Assembly: GCF_022394535.1 (NCBI RefSeq)
Contig: NZ_CP089414.1
Location: forward strand, 2,046,001 to 2,110,000
DNA from: Dyella terrae
GTDB lineage: Bacteria; Pseudomonadota; Gammaproteobacteria; Xanthomonadales; Rhodanobacteraceae
Direction: 5' to 3'
Length of the DNA: 64,000 nucleotides
The translations under genes and the position numbers were made by a program. Of this stretch, positions 44,386-51,809 are shown piece by piece (position 1 is the first letter of the stretch; the number at the start of each line of letters is the position of its first letter). The notes beneath the pieces were generated by a model. It did no database searches and was not told the DNA's origin. It was given only the letters and a program-made list of their open reading frames with translations.

Positions 44386-45818
44386 ATGGAAGCTGCGCCT
44401 CGCCGGGATCGCCCTCTGTTCACCAGCAGCTTGCTGGCGTTCAGTCTCGTGGTACTGGCGGGCTGCTCTGCCCGCCCTTGCCCGAGCTCAAACCGCCGCT
44501 CCCTGATGCCTGGCGCAACGCGCCGGCTGGCGTCGCGCCACCCTCCGCCGACCTGCGCGGCTGGTGGCAAGCGCTGGGCGACCCTGCCCTGGACGATCTG
44601 GTCAATCGAGCCCTGCAGAACAACCTCGACGTGGCTCAGGCCGCTGAGCGGCTGCGTGCGGCGCGCACGGCCAACCACCACTCCCGCGATGGCTACCTGC
44701 CCTCGCTGCACGGTCGCACCAACGACGTCATCGACCCGGACACCACAGCTTCCTATTTCGTGGCCGGTTTCGACGCGCTGTGGGAATTGCCGCTGTTCGG
44801 CGCATGGCAAAGCAGCAAGCGCGCATCGCAAGGGCAGGAAAACAGTGCGAAGGCCGCCCTGCGCGGCGTCCGTGTGTCCCTGGTGGCCGAAGTCAGCCGG
44901 CGCTGGATCGAGCTGCGTTCGGCCCAGGAACAGGCACGCCTGCTCACGGGCATCCGCGACGCGCAGAAGGAAAAGCTTCGTCTTGTGCAGGTACGCGAAC
45001 AACTGAAGCTGGCGCCACCGACCGACGTGGCCAAGGCCCAGGCCGACCTGGCCCGAGCCGAGGCCGCCCTGACCGAGCCCCAGCAGGCGATCAACGCCAG
45101 CGCACAGCAACTGGCCTTGCTGCTTGGGCAGCCCGAACCTGATCCGGCGTGGCTCACTCCCGGCCCGCAGCCGCGCCTGGGCGAATGGCAGCTCACCGCT
45201 GCGCCCGCCGACATGCTGCGCGCCCGGCCGGAAATCGCCAGCGCCGAAGCCGACGTGTTGCGCGCCGCGGGCGAACTTGGCATGAGCCGCGCGGATATCT
45301 GGCCGCATATCGGCCTCGGTGCATCGCTGCAATGGTCGGCCAACATCCTGTCCAACTATCGCGTGCATACGGGCGAGGCCATCTCCTCTTTTGGCCCGAT
45401 CATCGACGTGCCGCTGTTCGATTGGGGACAGCGCGTCGCCGCCGCACACGTCAAGGACCACCAGCTCAAGGCCGCCGTGTATGCCTACCGACAAGCGGTG
45501 CTGCAAGGTGTCGCCGAAGCGGAAACAGCCATGGGCGACCTGGAGCAGTTGCGTACGCGCGAAGACGCCTCGCAGCGGGTTACCCAGGCACTGGATGGCA
45601 GCATGGCTGCCCTGCACAAGCGCGCAGAGCTCAATCTCGGCAGCGGCATCGATGTGCAGGATGGTCTGATCGACAACCAGCGCGCGCAGCTCGAACTGGT
45701 CACCGCCATTGCCGCACGCGATCTGGCCTACGTCTCGCTGTACAAGGCCCTGGGCGGCGCGCCCATGCCCAAGCCACCGATGCCCGCCAAGGCGCCGGGT
45801 ACCGGGAGCACGGACTGA
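44386..45818 (+). CDS. NodT/TolC-family outer-membrane efflux lipoprotein, apparent frameshift near 44475
   Basis: The C-terminal 440 residues (frame from 44478) are a typical RND/ABC outer-membrane factor with two OEP repeats rich in heptads. The expected lipoprotein signal (FSLVVLAGCS) is present just upstream but in another frame (ATG 44386). One missing base around 44471-44478, in CCCGCCC, would join them as SARPLPELKP. Without the signal peptide the protein could not be exported, so the frameshift is either a sequencing error or inactivating. The stop overlaps the next gene's ATG (TGATG). It begins a five-gene exporter operon. Confidence 0.85.
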
Positions 45819-46951
45819 TGGTCGCGCTTGCACGCAAGACCCTCGTCTACGAGTGGCGTCGTTTTCTCCCCGCTGTCGTGGCGGTGGGCTTTGCCGGCCT
45901 GTTGCAGTTGCTACAGGTCGCCCTGGTGCTCGGCATCTTCGGCAGTGCCGCCGTGTATATCACCGGCTCGTCGGCCGACCTGTGGGCGGGCTATCCCGGC
46001 ACGCAGAGCGTCAACCTCGGACGATCCATCGACGCGGGCGTGGAAATGCGTTTGCGCATGGACCCGGCCGTGACCGCCGTCGAACCGTTCCATTGGGTGG
46101 ATGCCGACTGGCGCGGCCCAAGCGACACCGGTGGCGTATCGGTATTCGTCTCCGGCATCAACGCGCGACCGGATGGCATGTTGTTCGCGCATGCCCTGCC
46201 TCCCAAGCTACGCGTGCGCCTCAACGAACCCGACGCGGTGATCGTCGATCGCGCTGACCTGGAAAACCTGGGCGTCAAAGTCGGCGACAGTGCTGTCATC
46301 AACGGTCACCACGTACGCGTGGTGGGCGTAAGCAACGGCCTGCGTGCGCTCGGTGGCGTCAATGTGGTGGCCTCCCTCGCGACGGCAGCGTCACTGGACA
46401 CCGACCCGTCCAACAGCAACCGCATGACCTACTTCGTGGCAAAGCTACGCGATCCGGCAGAAGCCAAGGAAATCGCCGCGCGATTGCGCGGCAACCGGGC
46501 GTTCGGCAACTACGACGTATGGACCGCCAGGGATTTCGCCCGCCGCTCACAGATGTACTGGATATTCGACACCGGCGCCGGTGCTGGTGTGCTGTTCCTG
46601 GCCGGCATCGTGTTCCTGGTCGGCGTGGTGATCACCAGCCAGACCCTGGTCGCTGCGGTCATCGGTTCGATTCGTGAATACGCCACGCTCAATGCGCTCG
46701 GCGTAGGCGTGGGCGCACTGCGCAAAGTGGTGATGGAACAGGCGTTCTGGGTGGGCGCCCTGGGGCTGCTCGGCAGCGCCGTGCTCGGCGTCCTCGCCAT
46801 GGCGCTTGCGCGCAGCCGCAACGTGCCGGTGGCGCTGGGTCCATGGGTAACCGTGGCCTGCCTGTCGCTATGCATGGGCCTTGCGATCGTGTCGGGACTG
46901 GCGGCCATGCGCAGTCTGCGCCGCGCCGACCCGGCCACGTTGTTGAGGTAA
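45818..46951 (+). CDS. ABC transporter permease, FtsX/MacB-like (DevC type)
   Basis: This 377-residue membrane protein has one N-terminal helix (about 17-42), a large extracytoplasmic domain and three C-terminal helices of the FtsX fold (LFLAGIVFLVGVVITSQTLV, IREYATLNALGVG, then VTVACLSLCMGLAIVSGLAA). This topology matches DevC and MacB-type exporters, which transmit force to periplasmic partners rather than carry substrate across the inner membrane. The longer frame upstream lies inside the NodT gene and is rejected. Confidence 0.9.
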   Translation: MVALARKTLVYEWRRFLPAVVAVGFAGLLQLLQVALVLGIFGSAAVYITGSSADLWAGYPGTQSVNLGRSIDAGVEMRLRMDPAVTAVEPFHWVDADWRGPSDTGGVSVFVSGINARPDGMLFAHALPPKLRVRLNEPDAVIVDRADLENLGVKVGDSAVINGHHVRVVGVSNGLRALGGVNVVASLATAASLDTDPSNSNRMTYFVAKLRDPAEAKEIAARLRGNRAFGNYDVWTARDFARRSQMYWIFDTGAGAGVLFLAGIVFLVGVVITSQTLVAAVIGSIREYATLNALGVGVGALRKVVMEQAFWVGALGLLGSAVLGVLAMALARSRNVPVALGPWVTVACLSLCMGLAIVSGLAAMRSLRRADPATLLR

Positions 46952-46954
46952 CCG

Positions 46955-47719
46955 ATGAGTCAGGCATCTCCCCTTCCTCAATCCAAGCCGTCGATATCGC
47001 TGCAGGCGCGCAACGTCAACAAGTCGTTCACGTCGGGCGACATCCGCAGCACGGTGCTACACGACCTCACGCTGGACGTGCGGGCCGGCGAACTCACGCT
47101 GATTTCCGGCCCATCCGGCTGTGGCAAGAGCACGCTGTTGGCGATCCTGAGCGGCTTGCAGCGGCCGGACGGTGGCCAGGTCATGGCGCTTGACCAGGAT
47201 CTCGAACAGCTCGACAGCCGCGCGCTGGAGCGCTTCCGCCTGCTGCACACCGGCTTCGTCTTCCAGGGCTTCAACCTCTTTCCCGCGCTCAATGCGTTGG
47301 AACAGGTAGAACTTCCCCTGAGCTATCTGGGCCTGTCCCGCGGTGAAGCACGCCGCCGCGCCATGGCCTCGCTGGAAGAAGTCGGCATGGGGCCGCGTAT
47401 GGGACTTCGACCGTCCGAGCTCTCCGGCGGCGAAAAGCAGCGCGTCGCCATCGCGCGCGCGTTGGCCAAAGAGCCGGACCTGCTATTTGCCGACGAACCG
47501 ACCAGCGCGCTCGACGCCGCCAACGGCCAGATCGTCATCGACATTCTCCACCGCATCGCCCGCGCGCACGGCACCACGGTACTGTGCGTCAGCCACGACC
47601 CGCGACTGGTGGGACACGCCGACCGCGTGCTCGCCATGGAGGATGGCCGTATCCTTAGCGACCGTGTGCCCACCCCGACGCCCATGCCGGCGTCTGGCCA
47701 CGAGGAACCTTCTGCATGA
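46955..47719 (+). CDS. ABC transporter ATP-binding protein (MacB/LolD/DevA type)
   Basis: This 254-residue ATPase has Walker A GPSGCGKST (52-60), a Q-loop FVFQGFN, signature LSGGEKQ (156-162), Walker B LLFADE (176-181) and an H-loop SHDPRLVGHADR. It belongs to the LolD/MacB/FtsE ATPase group, which pairs with FtsX-like permeases such as its neighbour. It starts 3 bp after the permease stop, and its own stop overlaps the next start (ATGA). Confidence 0.94.
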   Translation: MSQASPLPQSKPSISLQARNVNKSFTSGDIRSTVLHDLTLDVRAGELTLISGPSGCGKSTLLAILSGLQRPDGGQVMALDQDLEQLDSRALERFRLLHTGFVFQGFNLFPALNALEQVELPLSYLGLSRGEARRRAMASLEEVGMGPRMGLRPSELSGGEKQRVAIARALAKEPDLLFADEPTSALDAANGQIVIDILHRIARAHGTTVLCVSHDPRLVGHADRVLAMEDGRILSDRVPTPTPMPASGHEEPSA

Positions 47720-48657
47720 CCCTGCGTTTGCTTCATTCCATCCTTGCGGTCGCCCTTGTTGCGCCGGCCCTCGTCGGCTGCTCGCATGGCGACAACGGCA
47801 AGTCGGACACACAGGCCGCACCCGCCGCTTCCTATGTAGCGGTTGCGCGTGGTCGCATCGATATCGAGGGCGGCCTGCTCAAACTGAGCATGCCGCGCGA
47901 AGGTGTCGTGGCCGACATCAAGGTCCGCGAGGGTGACCATGTTCATAAGGGCCAGGTGCTGGCCGTGCTGGATACGCGACCCGCACAGTTGGCCGTAAGC
48001 GCTGCCGAAGCGGAGCAGAAGCAGGCCCAGGCGCAGGGCAATGTGCTTGAGGCGCGTCTGAAGGCGGCGCAACAGCGTGCCAGTCGCCTGCAAGCCGCCG
48101 CAGCGGCAGGCGCAGGCGACGGCCAGAGCGCCGACGATGCAAGGGACAGCGCCACGCAATTGCAGGGCGAACTCGACAACGCACACGCCGCCCAAGCGAT
48201 GGCTCAACAGAAGCTCGAAGCCGCGCGCTACGAGCTGTCGCAACGCAGCCTGATCGCACCCATCGATGCACAGATCGTCGAACGCGACATCCAGCCGGGC
48301 GCGACGGCCTCGCCGCAGGGTGGCGTCGCCTTCGTGTTGCTGCCGGAAGGCGCGCGTATCGTCCGCGCCGAGCTCAATGAATCCTTTGTCAGCGCCGTGC
48401 ACGACGGCATGCAGGCACAGGTGGTGGACGACAGCGGTAGCGGCGTTCCGCCACTGCGCGCGCACGTGCAGCGCATCGGCGCCGTGTTCGGCCCCAGCGC
48501 GCTGGAAGAAGATCCGTTGATCCGCGCCAATACCCGCACCGTCGAGTGCGTACTGGCGTTCGACGAGCCGCCGCCGCCTTCGCTACGTATCGGTCAGCGC
48601 GTGATCGTGCAGTTCGGTGACAACGCTGCAGCCGCGCCGGCAAAGCCCCGTTCCTGA
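47716..48657 (+). CDS. HlyD/DevB-family periplasmic adaptor lipoprotein
   Basis: This 313-residue membrane fusion protein has a lipobox LVGC (Cys22), a lipoyl half-motif (VADIKVREGDHVHKGQVLAVLD), a coiled-coil hairpin rich in Ala/Gln/Glu (about 85-180) and the second lipoyl half (LIAPIDAQIVERDIQPG). It should link the permease/ATPase pair to the NodT-like outer-membrane factor. This completes a tripartite DevBCA- or MacAB-like exporter. Substrate unknown. Confidence 0.92.
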   Translation: MTLRLLHSILAVALVAPALVGCSHGDNGKSDTQAAPAASYVAVARGRIDIEGGLLKLSMPREGVVADIKVREGDHVHKGQVLAVLDTRPAQLAVSAAEAEQKQAQAQGNVLEARLKAAQQRASRLQAAAAAGAGDGQSADDARDSATQLQGELDNAHAAQAMAQQKLEAARYELSQRSLIAPIDAQIVERDIQPGATASPQGGVAFVLLPEGARIVRAELNESFVSAVHDGMQAQVVDDSGSGVPPLRAHVQRIGAVFGPSALEEDPLIRANTRTVECVLAFDEPPPPSLRIGQRVIVQFGDNAAAAPAKPRS

Positions 48658-48668
48658 GTCGTGCCCGC

Positions 48669-49466
48669 ATGAGCCGTCGCTGTTTTCTGCCCGCATCGCT
48701 GATACGCGTTGCTGCACTGATGCTGACGTTGACGGCTTCGGCGAGCGCTCTGGCGGACGACGTAACCGAGGGCCCCACCGATATGTTCGGCGCAGGCATG
48801 CAACGCATGCCTGCATGGGTGGGCTCCAAGGACCACCGCAACCAGGCCATTCCCTATATCCAGGCCGAACTTCCCTGGCACATCACCCTGTCCACGCTCG
48901 ACGGCCTGACGGTCGACCTGATTCACGGTGATCAATGGCGCGGCGGCCTGTACGGCAACTACATGTGGGGCCGTGATCGCCAAGAACTCGGGCCAAAACT
49001 CGGTGGCGTCGTCGATTCACTCAGCCCTCGCATCAACGGCGGTGGCTATCTGGAATACCAGGCCACGGCGCAACTCAACCTGGGCACCGAGCTCAGCCAT
49101 GACACGCAGGGTGCGGGCGCCTATCTCAACCTGTATGCCGACTACGACCTGCCCGCGATCGGCTATCTCAATCACAGCCTTCAGTTGCAATGGCAGGCCA
49201 TGAACGGCCCAGCGATGCGCCGCTTTTTCGGCGTCACGCCGGATCAGGCGACCAAACTCGACATCGACCCGTGGTCTCCTGGCGCCGGCGGTCAGCAGGT
49301 CGCCCTCGAGTACGACGCCTACATGCCGACCAGCCTGCACACAGGCTTCGCTTTCGCGGTCAACTACACGCGCCTGCTCGGCGATACCGCCAACAGCTCG
49401 CTAGTGCGCAGCTACGGCTCACGCAACCAGCTCACGACGACGCTGGCGTTCGTCTATCGGCTTTGA
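48669..49466 (+). CDS. MipA/OmpV-family outer-membrane protein
   Basis: This 265-residue protein has a signal peptide (cleavage near ASALA) and a beta-barrel pattern with alternating hydrophobic residues, ending in the outer-membrane signature FVYRL. The start is 11 bp after the adaptor gene stop, so it is probably the fifth gene of the exporter operon. MipA/OmpV proteins are outer-membrane barrels; MipA scaffolds MltA in E. coli, while others are linked to antibiotic or osmotic stress. Its role in this exporter is unknown. Confidence 0.82.
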   Translation: MSRRCFLPASLIRVAALMLTLTASASALADDVTEGPTDMFGAGMQRMPAWVGSKDHRNQAIPYIQAELPWHITLSTLDGLTVDLIHGDQWRGGLYGNYMWGRDRQELGPKLGGVVDSLSPRINGGGYLEYQATAQLNLGTELSHDTQGAGAYLNLYADYDLPAIGYLNHSLQLQWQAMNGPAMRRFFGVTPDQATKLDIDPWSPGAGGQQVALEYDAYMPTSLHTGFAFAVNYTRLLGDTANSSLVRSYGSRNQLTTTLAFVYRL

Positions 49467-49475
49467 GGTCCTTGG

Positions 49476-49805
49476 TTATTTCGCAGGTAACGACTGCGAG
49501 AATTCGATCGCCGCATCGAGCAGCCGGCGACGCATGACATCGTCGCCATAGACCGACGGTGCAATCCGCACCCAGCCTTCCATGCGTCGGCTACCGGACA
49601 TCATTGGCTCGATGCCCTCCACCTTCAGCGCCCAACCGTCCCTGCCCTTGCCCAGTCTTGCCAGCATGCCGTCGTGGCGCGCGCCACAAAGCAGATTGCC
49701 GCGCATGAGCCACGCCCAACCGCCGAACATCGCCTTCGCGGTGACGTCGTGCACTTCCGCAAGATCATCGTTGACGAGTTCTTCCAATCCCCGGTCGCGA
49801 GCCAC
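49476..49805 (-). CDS. TfoX/Sxy N-terminal domain protein
   Basis: This 109-residue protein matches the TfoX N-terminal domain (VTAKAMFGGWAWLMRGNLLCG, then MEGWVRIAPSVY). Full-length TfoX/Sxy induces competence genes with CRP; stand-alone N-domain proteins are common and untested. With ComEA-like and minor-pilin genes in the same window, a competence link is possible but not supported by location. It converges on the MipA-like gene with a 9-bp gap. Confidence 0.85.
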   Translation of the reverse strand: MARDRGLEELVNDDLAEVHDVTAKAMFGGWAWLMRGNLLCGARHDGMLARLGKGRDGWALKVEGIEPMMSGSRRMEGWVRIAPSVYGDDVMRRRLLDAAIEFSQSLPAK

Positions 49806-49825
49806 AGCGCCTCTCCGTGAATGAC

Positions 49826-50146
49826 CTAGCGGTCGTCGCGCGTCCAGATCTGTCCATCCACCTCATGCACGGGAAAACTCGCGATAGGCTCATAGGCTGG
49901 CGGGCAGGTCACCGCACCTGTGCGCACGTCGAAGCGCGCGCCATGGCGTGGACATTCGACGTCGAAACCGTGCACCTCGCCACCGGCGAGTTCGCCGCCG
50001 TCATGGCTGCACACGTCCTCGATGGCGTAGAGGTCACCATCGATGTTGTAGACGGCGATGGCGGTGTCACCATCCCACACAACTTTGAATTCACCGGGCA
50101 GCATTTCGCTGCGCGTACCGACGAAGATCCAATCCGCCAGGTTCAC
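49826..50146 (-). CDS. Rieske-type [2Fe-2S] ferredoxin
   Basis: This 106-residue protein from a GTG at 50146 has both Rieske ligand pairs: C46-x-H48 (VCSHDGGEL) and C65-x2-H68 (CPRHGARFD). It resembles the stand-alone ferredoxins that feed aromatic-ring dioxygenases or the NirD-like SUF-system type. Its GTG overlaps the stop of the upstream GNAT gene (GTGA), so the two are co-translated. No dioxygenase is nearby. Confidence 0.9.
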   Translation of the reverse strand: MNLADWIFVGTRSEMLPGEFKVVWDGDTAIAVYNIDGDLYAIEDVCSHDGGELAGGEVHGFDVECPRHGARFDVRTGAVTCPPAYEPIASFPVHEVDGQIWTRDDR

Positions 50147-50691
50147 GCCGTCACCTCGTCCAGCGGCTTGCTCAACCATACGAAGCGCAGGTCGTCACGC
50201 CGTGGAATGCCAAAACGCGGCTGCCCGTAGGGGAACGGACGCGTCTCGCCGGTAAGCCGGTAGCCGCGGCGCTCGTACCAGGCAATCAGTTCCTCGCGCT
50301 GCTCGATCACCGACATGCGCATCGACGTGGCATGCCACGTCTCCCTGGCGAGGCGCTCGGCCTCCGCCAGCACGGCACGGCCAAGGCCCGCACGCTGCAA
50401 CAGAGGGTTGACGGCAAACATGCCGAAATAACCGGACGTGTCCTGCCGCTCGATATGGCAACAGGCCACCAGCTCGCCGCCCTGTTCCGCCAGCAGCACC
50501 AGGCTACCGTCAGAGCCGATCAGCTCGGCGACGTTCTCGACATCGGTGCGCTGCCCATCAAGCAGGTGGGATTCGGTGGTCCAGCCGCGCTGGCCGGATT
50601 CGCCGCGATAGGCGGACTCGACCAAGGAGACGACCGCCGCGACATCGTGGCCGATTGCCACGCGAAAGCTGAGAACGGAAGGGTTGTGCAT
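50143..50691 (-). CDS. GNAT family N-acetyltransferase
   Basis: This 182-residue protein has the acetyl-CoA binding region LLQRAGLGRAVLAEAERLA (motif A, Q/RxxGxG) and the late LIAWYERRGYRLTGETRPFPYG, characteristic of GNAT enzymes. The start at 50691 (MHNPSVLSFRVA) is preferred to an upstream ATG. It forms a two-gene operon with the Rieske ferredoxin. Substrate unknown. Confidence 0.88.
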   Translation of the reverse strand: MHNPSVLSFRVAIGHDVAAVVSLVESAYRGESGQRGWTTESHLLDGQRTDVENVAELIGSDGSLVLLAEQGGELVACCHIERQDTSGYFGMFAVNPLLQRAGLGRAVLAEAERLARETWHATSMRMSVIEQREELIAWYERRGYRLTGETRPFPYGQPRFGIPRRDDLRFVWLSKPLDEVTA

Positions 50692-50771
50692 CAGCCGATG
50701 ATAACGGGAGCCTTGGCCCCGCGGCATCACCGGAAGACGGCAGGCGTTGCACCTGCCGTCCGGGCCCTAGC

Positions 50772-51782
50772 TCAGCGCGGGCTCACCACCAGCACACCAA
50801 ACCCTTCCACTGCCTTGCCCTTGGCGGCAGCGGTGGCCGCGGCGAGGTAAACGGTATGTGTCTGCGGATCGAGCACCAGCGTCCGCGCGCTCGGCTGCGT
50901 CGGCAGGTTGCCCACCAGGTGATAGTGGTCCGCATCGTCCTGCACGACGACGCTGAGCTGGCCCTCTTCACCCGGGCTGAGTACCACCTTGCGCTGTGCA
51001 TCGAACACCACGGCATCCGGATCCTTGCTGATCGCCACCTTGGCCACCTGATGACCGTCGTTGGCATCCGTCACGATCATCCAGCCGTTGGCACACACCG
51101 AGAACAGCCGGTGATTGGCCTTGTCCAACGCGAGGCCGGTCGGACCATCGCACGGCGCCAGCGGCCACACGTTCAACACTTTCCTGTTGGCAAGGTCCAC
51201 CCGCACGAGCTGGCTCTTGTCCTCGAGATTGAGGAACAGCTGTCCCGTGCCATCGCTCACCGCGAATTCCGGCCGCCCCGGCACCGCGATGGTCGTCAGC
51301 TCTTTGGCAGTCTGCACATCGATCACGCTGATGTTGCTGCTGTGCCCATTCATGGTCAGCAAATGGCCCGAGGCATCGTCGAACACGATGGCGTCCGGGT
51401 CCTTGCCGCTGATGGCGATGTGGCCGGTGACCTTGAGCGCATCCGTATCCACCACCGTCACGTTGTCGCCGTGTCCGTTGCTCACGAAAGCCTGATGCTT
51501 CGCGGGAAGCAGCGCTACGCCGTGCGCGTGCTGCATGCCCGGAACCTCACCCTGCAACTTGCCCGTTGTGGCGTCGACCACCATCACCCTATCGTCGCGG
51601 GCAATGAACAGGCGATGCGAGGCCGCATCGAGACTGAGATAGTCCCAGCCACCCGGACCACCCAGCGTGTAGTGCTGGGTCACTGCATACGGCATGTCGG
51701 GAGCGGCAGCCATGGAGGGCGCGGCCAGCGCGGCAGCCAGCCACAGCGCGTGCGGCATCCAACGGAGAGAAGACTTGTTCAT
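50772..51782 (-). CDS. Exported YVTN-type beta-propeller protein
   Basis: This 336-residue protein has a signal peptide (ending MAAAP) and repeated beta-propeller blades (HRLFIARDDRVMVVDATTGK, HGDNVTVVDTDALKV, SSNISVIDVQTAKEL). AGGAAAA lies 7 nt before the ATG at 51782. It follows the TonB receptor gene by 27 bp on the same strand, so they are co-transcribed. Propeller proteins beside TonB receptors may bind the ligand in the periplasm or help process it; the function is not proven. Confidence 0.87.
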   Translation of the reverse strand: MNKSSLRWMPHALWLAAALAAPSMAAAPDMPYAVTQHYTLGGPGGWDYLSLDAASHRLFIARDDRVMVVDATTGKLQGEVPGMQHAHGVALLPAKHQAFVSNGHGDNVTVVDTDALKVTGHIAISGKDPDAIVFDDASGHLLTMNGHSSNISVIDVQTAKELTTIAVPGRPEFAVSDGTGQLFLNLEDKSQLVRVDLANRKVLNVWPLAPCDGPTGLALDKANHRLFSVCANGWMIVTDANDGHQVAKVAISKDPDAVVFDAQRKVVLSPGEEGQLSVVVQDDADHYHLVGNLPTQPSARTLVLDPQTHTVYLAAATAAAKGKAVEGFGVLVVSPR

Positions 51783-51809
51783 GCGATTTTCCTGAGCGGT
51801 CATAAGGGA

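Noticed and set aside
45149..45817. N-terminal extension of the ABC permease frame
   Set aside because: It lies inside the NodT-like gene in another frame; the TGATG overlap and the membrane helix after 45818 fix the real start.
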